A stretch of 64,000 nucleotides of DNA from Desulfovibrionaceae bacterium (GTDB lineage: Bacteria > Desulfobacterota > Desulfovibrionia > Desulfovibrionales > Desulfovibrionaceae). The stretch covers positions 62,001 to 126,000 of the forward strand of contig JAQXJC010000044.1 of assembly GCA_029008115.1 (NCBI GenBank). Reading direction: 5' to 3'. This document shows positions 57,424 to 64,000 of the stretch, in pieces. Position 1 is the stretch's first letter. Every line of letters starts with the position of its first letter. The position numbers and the translations under genes are program-made. Under the pieces are notes generated by a model. That model saw nothing but the letters and a program-made list of their open reading frames with translations. It was not told the origin of the DNA and searched no databases.

Positions 57424-59040
57424 CTATTCCTCGCCGTCTCTGGTCTGGCATTCACGGGTCGCGAGATAGTCGATGTCCGGCCAGCGTTCCTTGATACATT
57501 TGAGCTGCCATTCGCTGTTGGCCAGCAGGGTGAGGTAGCCCTTGGCGTCGTGTGTCAGCTGGCCGCGGTTGTCCTCCTCAAAGGCGCGCAGCATGTTGCG
57601 GTCGGCGCACTGTATCCACCGGGCCGTTTCATAGGGCACGGGCATGTAGCTGGCGTCCACGCCGTATTCCTCGCGCAGGCGGGAGACGATGACTTCGAAC
57701 TGGAGTTCGCCCACGGCGCCGAGGATGAGATCACTGCCCACCAGCGGGATGAAGAGCTGGGCCGCGCCCTCGTCCACCAGCTGTTCCAGCCCCTTGCGGA
57801 GCTGCTTGGACTTCAGCGGGGTCTTGAGCAGCACCTTGCGGAAATGCTCCGGCGCGAAATTGGGAATGCCCGTGAAGGTGAGCGCCTCCTTGCCGTCGGT
57901 GAAGGTATCGCCGATGCGGATGGTGCCGTGGTTGCGGATGCCGATGATGTCGCCGGGCCAGGCCTCTTCCACGGAGGTGCGGGACTGCGCAAGGAACATG
58001 ATGGGGTTGGCGATGACCACTTCCTTGCCCACGCGGTGATGGTGCAGCTTCATGCCCTTTTCGAACTTGCCGGAGCAGATGCGCAGGAAGGCGATGCGGT
58101 CGCGGTGGGCGGGGTCCATGTTGGCCTGCACCTTGAACACGAAGCCGGAGAAGCGCGGCTCGTCGGGCTCCACCATGCGAGTTTCCGTGGGGCGCGGCAT
58201 GGGGGCGGGGGCCAGGCGGATAAAGCCCTCCAGCAGTTCGCGCACGCCGAAGTTGTTGACGGCGCTGCCGAAGAAGACAGGCGTCTGGCCGCCGATGAGA
58301 TAGTCCTCGTGCGAATAGGGATTGCCGGCGGAGAGCAGCTCCAGATCGTCGCGCAGCGCCTGGGCCTGCTCGCCCAGCAGCTCGTCCAGCTTCGGGTCGT
58401 CCGGGCCGGAGAGGGCGACGGGCTCAGTGGGCAGGGCATGGCGGTCGCCGTTGAAGAGGGTCAGCTCGCGGCGCTCCAGATGATAGATGCCCCTGAAGTC
58501 CGAGCCTATGCCCACGGGCCAGGTGAGCGGCACGCATTCGATTTGCAGGATGTCCTCGATTTCCGCCAGCAGGTCGAAGGGATTCTTGCCCTCGCGGTCA
58601 AGCTTGTTGATAAAGGTCATGATGGGCGTGTTGCGCATGCGGCACACTTCCATCAGCTTGCGGGTCTGGGTTTCCACGCCCTTGGCGCAGTCAATGACCA
58701 TGACGGCGCTGTCCACGGCCGTCAGCACGCGGTAGGTATCCTCGGAAAAGTCCTGGTGCCCGGGAGTGTCCAGCAGGTTGATCTGGTGATCCTGATAGTC
58801 GAACTGCATGACGGAGCTGGTAACGGAGATGCCGCGGTCGCGTTCGATGGACATCCAGTCACTGGTGGCATAGCGCCCGGATTTGCGGGCCTTGACGGAG
58901 CCGGCCATCTGGATGGCGCCCCCGAACAGCAGCAGTTTTTCCGTCAGCGTGGTCTTGCCCGCGTCAGGATGGCTGATGATGCCGAAGGTGCGACGCTTGG
59001 CAATTTCACGCCGGGCTATGGTAAGGTTGAATTCGCTCAC
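57424..59040 (-). CDS. prfC: Peptide chain release factor 3
   Basis: 538 residues from a GTG at 59040 ([32 protein letters not shown]); the frame is open to 59196, but that part is not family-like. G1 is HPDAGKT, G3 DTPGHQDF and G4 NKLDRE. It is a GTPase that recycles RF1/RF2 from the ribosome after termination. It is isolated from the nickel operon upstream by a terminator. Confidence 0.96.
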   Translation of the reverse strand: MSEFNLTIARREIAKRRTFGIISHPDAGKTTLTEKLLLFGGAIQMAGSVKARKSGRYATSDWMSIERDRGISVTSSVMQFDYQDHQINLLDTPGHQDFSEDTYRVLTAVDSAVMVIDCAKGVETQTRKLMEVCRMRNTPIMTFINKLDREGKNPFDLLAEIEDILQIECVPLTWPVGIGSDFRGIYHLERRELTLFNGDRHALPTEPVALSGPDDPKLDELLGEQAQALRDDLELLSAGNPYSHEDYLIGGQTPVFFGSAVNNFGVRELLEGFIRLAPAPMPRPTETRMVEPDEPRFSGFVFKVQANMDPAHRDRIAFLRICSGKFEKGMKLHHHRVGKEVVIANPIMFLAQSRTSVEEAWPGDIIGIRNHGTIRIGDTFTDGKEALTFTGIPNFAPEHFRKVLLKTPLKSKQLRKGLEQLVDEGAAQLFIPLVGSDLILGAVGELQFEVIVSRLREEYGVDASYMPVPYETARWIQCADRNMLRAFEEDNRGQLTHDAKGYLTLLANSEWQLKCIKERWPDIDYLATRECQTRDGEE

Positions 59041-59070
59041 AAAAGGTACTCCCGCAGGAAAAAGAGTCGG

Positions 59071-59094
59071 AAAAAAAGCCCCGCGCCCCGCGGG
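59071..59094 (-). terminator. Terminator of the nickel-import operon
   Basis: CCCGCG/CGCGGG with a GGG loop, then GCTTTTTTT on the minus strand, about 140 bases past the nikO stop and just upstream of prfC. Confidence 0.8.
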
Positions 59095-59236
59095 TCCATC
59101 CGGCAGGCGCGCTGGCGGTGGAAAGAGGGACGCGGAACACGGTGAAAGTGCAGAAAAATGTTCCAGCACCTTACAGAGTCCGCCACAGAAAGACAAGGCA
59201 TTATTGCGGCCGGGCAGGCGCGGCCGGGCGGGCCTG

Positions 59237-59965
59237 CTAATGCGTGTGCGGCGCGTCGCCCAGAGGATGCGCGTGCATGTGGCTGTGCGGCAGCGAGGGG
59301 GCGGCGTCGGTCAGCTTTCCCTGCACAATGGTGAGGAAGGCGTTGGAGGTGCGCGTCAGAAAATCCCAGTCGTGGGAGATGATGACGCGCGGCGTGTCCA
59401 GATGATGCAGCAGATGCGTGATGCGCTCCTGCGCTTCGGGATCAAGGCCGTTGGTGGGTTCGTCCAGCAGCAGCACTTCCGGCCGCATGGACAGGACGGT
59501 GGCGATGGAAACCAGCTTCTTTTCCCCGCCGGACAGCCGGTGCGTCAGCCGGTTCTCAAAGCCGCGCAGCCCCACGTCTTCTAGAGCGGCCGTGGCGGCC
59601 TCAAGGGCCTCGTCCATGCGCATGCCCATGTTCAGCGGCCCGAAGGCCACATCCTCGATGACCGTAGGGCTGAAGAGCTGATCCTCCGCATTCTGCATGA
59701 CCAGGCCCACCTTCTGCCGCAGGTGGCGGAAATCCGCTGCCGAGCGGATGGGGGTGCCGTGCAGCAGCACTTCCCCCGTATGCGGTTTGGTCAGGCCGGT
59801 GACGATGCGGAAGAAGGTCGTCTTGCCGCTGCCGTTGGGGCCGTACAGGCCGATGTGCTGTCCGGCGGCAAGCTGGAAGTCCGCATTGCTGAACACGGGC
59901 CGTCCGGGCGCATAGTGAAAGGAAATACCCCGCAGGGCGAGAATGGGCGCGGCGGCATCAGACAT
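59237..59965 (-). CDS. nikO: Nickel ECF/ABC transporter ATPase NikO (CbiO family), His-rich tail
   Basis: 242 residues from the ATG at 59965, overlapping nikQ by eight bases. Walker A GPNGSGKT, the Q-loop QNAEDQLF, signature LSGGEKKL and Walker [13 protein letters not shown] are all present. The last 15 residues read [16 protein letters not shown], a metal-binding style tail. It powers the NikKMLQO importer. Confidence 0.93.
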   Translation of the reverse strand: MSDAAAPILALRGISFHYAPGRPVFSNADFQLAAGQHIGLYGPNGSGKTTFFRIVTGLTKPHTGEVLLHGTPIRSAADFRHLRQKVGLVMQNAEDQLFSPTVIEDVAFGPLNMGMRMDEALEAATAALEDVGLRGFENRLTHRLSGGEKKLVSIATVLSMRPEVLLLDEPTNGLDPEAQERITHLLHHLDTPRVIISHDWDFLTRTSNAFLTIVQGKLTDAAPSLPHSHMHAHPLGDAPHTH

Positions 59966-60722
59966 GGAACAGCTCCCGGTGATCAAGAATCAGGATGGCG
60001 GCCAGCCCGCAGAGCATGGCCAGGGCGAACAGGGCGTCGCGCGGGCGTGTGCGGAAACGCACCACGGTATAAAAGCGCCCGTGAAAGCCGCGCAGCAGCA
60101 TGGCCTCATAGATATGGCGGGCGCGTTCGTAGCTGCGTACCAGCACCATGCCCAGCATGTAGCCCAGCGTGCGGTAGGTGTGCATGTCCGTGCGGGGGCG
60201 AAAGCCGCGCAGCAGGGCGGCTGTCCGCATGCGCTGCCATTCATCCGCAATGACATGCAGATAGCGGTAGGTGAACAGGAACAGGAACACCAGCTTGGCA
60301 GGCATGCCCAGCCGCGCCAGCGCGCAGCCCGCCGTGGGGGAGGGCATGCTGGCGGCCAGCGCCACGAACAGAAAGAGAATGGCATTGGACTTGAGCGTCA
60401 CCAGCAGGCAGAGTTCCAGACCTTCCCGGCTGACGGACAGACCGTATGCGCTCCACAGGGAGGCTCCGGGTACGCTCCACGGCACGGTAGTCCAAAGAAA
60501 AAGAATGAACAGATTGACCACGGCCCAGCGGCGCACCAGCGGCCCCGGAGGCGGCAGGCTGCATGCCAGCAGCGCGGCGCTCAGGGCCAGTCCCGCGCAG
60601 GCCGCCTCCGGCGCGTGCGTCACCGCCAGACAGCAGGCTCCGCCCCCTGCCGCCGCCAGACGCACGCGCGGATCAAGCCCGTGAATGGGGGAAGGGCCCT
60701 GGGCAAAAGGTTCGTCAAACAT
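59958..60722 (-). CDS. nikQ: Nickel ECF transporter transmembrane subunit NikQ (CbiQ family)
   Basis: 254 residues from the ATG at 60722 (AGGAAG upstream). It has five or so hydrophobic helices and the cytoplasmic segment ALLRGFRPRTDMHTYRTLGYMLGMVLVRSYERARHIYEAMLLRGFHGRF, the twin Ala-Arg-Gly coupling helices of T-components. It couples NikO to NikM. It overlaps nikL by eight bases. Confidence 0.92.
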   Translation of the reverse strand: MFDEPFAQGPSPIHGLDPRVRLAAAGGGACCLAVTHAPEAACAGLALSAALLACSLPPPGPLVRRWAVVNLFILFLWTTVPWSVPGASLWSAYGLSVSREGLELCLLVTLKSNAILFLFVALAASMPSPTAGCALARLGMPAKLVFLFLFTYRYLHVIADEWQRMRTAALLRGFRPRTDMHTYRTLGYMLGMVLVRSYERARHIYEAMLLRGFHGRFYTVVRFRTRPRDALFALAMLCGLAAILILDHRELFHV

Positions 60723-61410
60723 GCGGCTGCTTCCTGCGGAAATAGGCGGCAATGCCGCACAGGCCGAGGAGCCAGCCTATGCCGCCGATAATGTCGCGCA
60801 GGCTGGGGCCGCTTTCCTGCGCTGCCGCCAGACCGCGCTTCAGCGGTGCCAGCTGTGCGGCCAGCTCGCTGCGGATAATGCCCTCCACGTCGGTGCGGGT
60901 GAGCGGCGCGGCGGCCGCGGGTGGCAGCGCCTCTCCAGCCGGGGAGGCGGGGGGAGCAGAAGAGACCGCCGGGGCGGCGACTGTCTGTCCGGCCAGGGGC
61001 GCGCTTGCCGGACGGTCCGGTTCCGGCGCTCCGCCGGCGGCCTGTGCCGGTGCGGGCGAGGAGGTAGTGCCGGCGGCGGGATATTCGTCCGCGCCCACAA
61101 TCCATTCATTCTGATGTCCCTCGCCGGCGATGACGCGGATGGCGAGATCGTGCCGCGCCGCACGGGCCTGTTGGGGCAGGGGGAAGCGGAACGTTCCCTG
61201 CTGGTCGGTGGTACCGCGCACCAGCAGATCGCGTGTGACCGCGTCATAGACTTCAATGCCGCCGTTTTTGACCTTGGAGCTCTTGTTGAAGGCGCATTCC
61301 ACAACCACATCTTCCTGATCCACAAAGGCGAAGATATTGACGCGGTGCGCCAGCGTGGGCGAGGCCGCGAGCAGAACGGCGCAAAGAACGGCGGGGATGA
61401 CTGCTTTCAT
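60715..61410 (-). CDS. nikL: Nickel transport accessory protein NikL
   Basis: 231 residues from the ATG at 61410 (MKAVIPAVLC); the longer frame to 61563 is shadow sequence of nikM. A signal peptide ends SPTLAH. The next ~100 residues are a beta-rich domain (RVNIFAFVDQEDVVVECAFNKSSKVKNGGIEVYD). A Pro/Ala linker and one C-terminal helix (IGGIGWLLGLCGIAAYFRRK) follow. This is the NikL layout that replaces NikN in NikKMLQO systems. His at the mature N-terminus may bind metal. Confidence 0.85.
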   Translation of the reverse strand: MKAVIPAVLCAVLLAASPTLAHRVNIFAFVDQEDVVVECAFNKSSKVKNGGIEVYDAVTRDLLVRGTTDQQGTFRFPLPQQARAARHDLAIRVIAGEGHQNEWIVGADEYPAAGTTSSPAPAQAAGGAPEPDRPASAPLAGQTVAAPAVSSAPPASPAGEALPPAAAAPLTRTDVEGIIRSELAAQLAPLKRGLAAAQESGPSLRDIIGGIGWLLGLCGIAAYFRRKQPHV

Positions 61411-61414
61411 GGCA

Positions 61415-62029
61415 TTATCCGTGACTGTTGGCTGAAAAGGAGAGAATGTCCGGCTGGACTCTGGCGAGAAAGCCCACGACCAGCATGGTGATGACGCCTT
61501 CGGCAAGCATGACGGGCAGATGGGCCGCCAGCAGGAGGCAGGCCGCCTGGACAAAGCCCTCATCCGTCCATGCCAGCGACAGGGAGGTCAGCAGGGCCGC
61601 GCCGGCCACGGCGCCCGCGCCGCAGCAGAATGCGCCGGCCAGCCGCGCCTTGCCGCCGCGCCGGATCAGCGGCCGGCAGCACAGGCCGCCCAGGACGGCG
61701 GGCATGGCCATGTTGAAGGTATTGACGCCCAGCACGGTGAAGCCGCCGAACTGGAAGAGCAGGGCCTGGAGCAGCAGGGCCACAAAGATGGAGGGAAAGG
61801 CCGCCCAGCCCAGCACGGCCCCGAGCAGGCCGTTGAGGATCAGATGGACGCTGCCCGGCCCCACGGGGACATGAATCAGCGAGCCGACGAAAAAGGCCGC
61901 CGACAGCAGCGCCACGGTCATGAGCCTGTCATAGTCCAGCCGGCGCAGGCCCACGGCCATGCCGGCCGCTGCCAGCGCGGCCCCTGCTCCCAGCACCGCC
62001 GGAGCGAGGACGCCTTCGGAAATGTGCAT
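61415..62029 (-). CDS. nikM: Nickel ECF transporter substrate-binding membrane protein NikM (CbiM family)
   Basis: 204 residues from the ATG at 62029 (GGAAGG upstream). It begins MHISEGVL; the second-residue His is a metal ligand in all NikM/CbiM, which fixes the start. LIHVPVGPGSVHLILNGLLGAVLGW, with further His ligands, and FQFGGFTVLGVNTFNMAMPA follow. Nickel rather than cobalt is inferred from the nikK and nikL neighbours and the NikR-like operator. Confidence 0.94.
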   Translation of the reverse strand: MHISEGVLAPAVLGAGAALAAAGMAVGLRRLDYDRLMTVALLSAAFFVGSLIHVPVGPGSVHLILNGLLGAVLGWAAFPSIFVALLLQALLFQFGGFTVLGVNTFNMAMPAVLGGLCCRPLIRRGGKARLAGAFCCGAGAVAGAALLTSLSLAWTDEGFVQAACLLLAAHLPVMLAEGVITMLVVGFLARVQPDILSFSANSHG

Positions 62030-62241
62030 GCGTTCCTTCCTTGAAATGCCGCTGATACCTCTGTCTGCCCCTGCGGCGGGCGGCAGTCGCCCGGGGCTGC
62101 GGGAACGGGCTTGTTCTCCGGCAGGTTCGTGCGGGAGGAGCGTCTCCGTCGGGGCAGGCGGTGAAGCGCGCTCCGCCCGCACGGGCAGCCCTTTCGTCAT
62201 GGCGGATCATGTACCATAGCGTCCGGGCGGCGCAAAGTGAA

Positions 62242-63015
62242 TTATTTTGCCTTGCGGGGTGCGGTAAAGCGCGCCCAGAGCACGGCGCCCTGCTCCACAG
62301 GCTTGGGCTTGCCGTCGCGCAGCATGGGTTCCCTGGCCGTGGTGAGCGCGGCAAAGCCCCACCAGCCCGCGAAGGGAACGGCATAGGTGAACACGCCGTT
62401 GGCATCAGCCCTGACGACCTGCGTCACCATGTAGTCATTTTCGGCCTGATATTTCCTGTCACGATTGTAATATTCAATCTCCACGTCCGCGCCGGGCACG
62501 GGCTTACCGTCGGCCAGCACCTGTCCCTGAAAGACATTGCCGGCATAGTTGCCGAAGGGCCGCGTCAGCGGCACGATTTCCGTCTTCAGACCGGCGGGCC
62601 TGTCCCAGCCTTCCTCCTCACCAAAGGCCGCCACATAGGTCTTGGTGTAGTGAATGATGTAGCAGTCTTCCGCAGGCTCCCAGTAGGGCTGCGGCTCCAC
62701 GATAAACTGGTATACGCCGGGCTTTTTCACAGTGTAGGCCGCCTTCCAGGCCTTTTTGCCCAGCATGGGATTTTCCCGCAGCGTGCCGCGCAGGTCCTGC
62801 GTGCCGTTTTCGCTCACTACGGAAAAGACACGGGGCTTTTCCATGTCCATGCCGACCATTTCCATGGGATGGAGAAAGGCGATGTCCAGAGAGAGGGCCG
62901 CATCCTTTTTTTCCGTAACCGTGGCGGACGAGGGGATGACCATGCCAAAGTGGGCCAGCGCGGCGCTGTGCATGCCCAGGGTAAGGGCGGCGGCGCAGAT
63001 CAGAGTTCTCCACAT
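62242..63015 (-). CDS. nikK: Periplasmic nickel-transport protein NikK (DUF4198)
   Basis: 257 residues. Signal peptide ending SAALAH, so the mature protein begins AHFGMVIPS with His near the N-terminus. The DUF4198 body has [15 protein letters not shown] and a C-terminal carboxypeptidase-regulatory-like fold ([16 protein letters not shown]). NikK is the periplasmic component of NikKMLQO and probably presents Ni2+ to NikM. It is first in the operon, with 212 bases between it and nikM. GGAGG lies ten bases before the ATG. Confidence 0.88.
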   Translation of the reverse strand: MWRTLICAAALTLGMHSAALAHFGMVIPSSATVTEKKDAALSLDIAFLHPMEMVGMDMEKPRVFSVVSENGTQDLRGTLRENPMLGKKAWKAAYTVKKPGVYQFIVEPQPYWEPAEDCYIIHYTKTYVAAFGEEEGWDRPAGLKTEIVPLTRPFGNYAGNVFQGQVLADGKPVPGADVEIEYYNRDRKYQAENDYMVTQVVRADANGVFTYAVPFAGWWGFAALTTAREPMLRDGKPKPVEQGAVLWARFTAPRKAK

Positions 63016-63055
63016 GAGAGTCGTGCCTCCATATCGTGTGATATTTTTTAAAAAC

Positions 63056-63082
63056 GTGTTACCGGATGACTGTCAGTAGCAC
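63056..63082 (-). promoter_or_regulatory. NikR operator upstream of nikK
   Basis: GTGTTAC (63056-63062), 13 bases, GTAGCAC (63076-63082). The Desulfovibrio NikR site is known as GTGTTAC-N13/14-GTAACAC, so only one base differs. A promoter-like CTGACA-N17-TTTTAA on the minus strand overlaps it, which fits repression when nickel is plentiful. It lies 40 bases from the nikK start. Confidence 0.85.
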
Positions 63083-63238
63083 GAAATTTAAAAAAATAGC
63101 AAGCAAATTTTTCCTGTGCATGCGCGGCGTGCGGGCCATTCTCCGGCAGGCGTCCGGGGTGGCAGGCTGTGTTTGGATGCCGGGGGCGAACCGCACGGGA
63201 AAAAGGAAGCGCGGCCCGCCCCGTGGAGGAGTGGCGCG

Positions 63239-63979
63239 TCAGCGCGCGATCCAGATGACGCTGGCCTGCCGGCCGCAGTGTCGGCTGCGGCGGTAGGAGA
63301 AGAACAGATCATCCATGGTGGCGGTGCAGCAGTCCAGCCCGAAGATATGGCTGTCCGGCAGGCCGGCGGCCCGGAGCTGGGCGCGGGTCAGGCTCCACAG
63401 ATCCATGGTCTGCTCCCGCGCGGCGAACCATGCCGCAAAGTCCGCGCCCCATTCCCTCTCGAAGTTGATGAACTGCGCCGTGGCCGGGCCGAGGCTGGGG
63501 CCGCGCACGGCCAGCACGTCGCGCGGCAGAAGGCCGTACTGCTCGCAGAAGCGCGCCACGCCGCTGCCGGGAAAGTCGCAGCGGTTGCCGCGCCAGCCGG
63601 CATGCAGGGCCGCGATGTGCCGTCCGTCCCTGTGCGCAAGCAGGATGGGCTGGCAGTCGGCAGTCTTGATGCACAGGCCGAGGCCGGGCCGCGTGGTGGC
63701 CATGCCGTCGGCGTCCATGACGGCCCTGTCCTCCGGCGCCACGGGAGCGGGATCGAACACAAGGTTGTCCGTGTGAATCTGATGCAGCTCCGCGAAGGCG
63801 TCCAGCCCGAGGTCGCGCACAAGAGAACGCCTGTTTTCCAGGACGCTGGCGGGATCGTCGTCAACGTCCCACGAAATGTTGCCGCCGCAGGGGCCGGATA
63901 CGCCGGGCGTGCGGGTCTGAAAGGCGCAGCGCACGCCGGAAAGGCCGGGGAAACGGAAGTGGATGAAGTTCAGAGCCAT
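63239..63979 (-). CDS. pgeF: Peptidoglycan editing factor PgeF (YfiH, laccase-domain)
   Basis: 246 residues. TADCQPILLAH and AALHAGWRGN carry the Cys and His that bind zinc in the YfiH active site; GPSLGPATAQF and LDCCT supply the rest. It is a purine-nucleoside phosphorylase/adenosine deaminase-like enzyme, also shown to keep L-Ser out of peptidoglycan. Nothing links it to the nickel operon downstream. Confidence 0.93.
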   Translation of the reverse strand: MALNFIHFRFPGLSGVRCAFQTRTPGVSGPCGGNISWDVDDDPASVLENRRSLVRDLGLDAFAELHQIHTDNLVFDPAPVAPEDRAVMDADGMATTRPGLGLCIKTADCQPILLAHRDGRHIAALHAGWRGNRCDFPGSGVARFCEQYGLLPRDVLAVRGPSLGPATAQFINFEREWGADFAAWFAAREQTMDLWSLTRAQLRAAGLPDSHIFGLDCCTATMDDLFFSYRRSRHCGRQASVIWIAR

Positions 63980-64000
63980 GTCAGTCCTCGTTCGGTGCAG

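Overview
The window reads as chromosome of a high-G+C anaerobe of the Desulfovibrionaceae type. The clues are a split-Soret cytochrome c with a Tat signal, a rubrerythrin, a cytoplasmic CbiK-type cobaltochelatase, and a NikKMLQO nickel importer preceded by an operator matching the NikR half-sites described for Desulfovibrio. The genus cannot be fixed from sequence reading alone. Most of the 64 kb is ordinary, tightly packed housekeeping sequence.

Layout. 1-5.4 kb: a cut-off M16 peptidase and a complete branched-chain amino-acid ABC importer (livKHMGF). 5.4-13.3 kb: a stand-alone YcaO protein, purM, cobO, the KtrAB potassium uptake pair, and murA with a BON-domain lipoprotein. 13.5-24 kb: tRNA-His, an LtaS/MdoB-like membrane sulfatase-fold protein, the pbpC/alpha-2-macroglobulin pair, and dgkA. 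24-33 kb: an RfbD-like reductase, cbiK with a CxxC-less thioredoxin-fold secreted protein, an LpoA-like lipoprotein with gatCA, and dnaK. 33-38 kb: split-Soret cytochrome c, then ilvE-dnaX-ybaB-recR. 38-47.6 kb: a HyuA-like protein, trmL, cbiB, GNAT, yigZ, rubrerythrin, a TRIC protein and a 1156-residue hybrid histidine kinase. 52-64 kb: paaK, rsfS, gpmI, a zinc-ribbon protein, an AGCS symporter, prfC, the nickel importer and pgeF.

The one clearly accessory stretch is 47.7-50.2 kb. A roughly 2 kb unit, very A+T-rich over 48.0-49.1 kb, lies between two copies of the same chromosomal junction: the 3' end of a glycosyltransferase gene, about 55 bases of spacer, and tRNA-Val. One copy has the intact tRNA-Val and only a fragment of the glycosyltransferase. 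The other has the intact glycosyltransferase and only a decayed tRNA-Val. The unit holds a six-helix membrane protein, an overlapping 50-residue probable lipoprotein that starts with GTG, and a divergent XRE repressor with palindromes in its promoter. No integrase or transposase is visible. This is the best candidate for an undescribed module. Next to it is an array of six tRNA genes: four identical tRNA-Gly(GCC), one tRNA-Gly(CCC) and one tRNA-Cys.

Themes that link the genes are metal and cofactor supply (nickel import; cobalt insertion by CbiK; CobO and CbiB later in adenosylcobalamin synthesis), envelope building (MurA, PBP1C, LpoA-like, sulfatase-fold transferase, DgkA), and translation (RF3, GatCA, TrmL, RsfS, eight intact tRNA genes). 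Starts were chosen by ribosome-binding site, overlap with the upstream gene and family alignment from memory. No database search was run.
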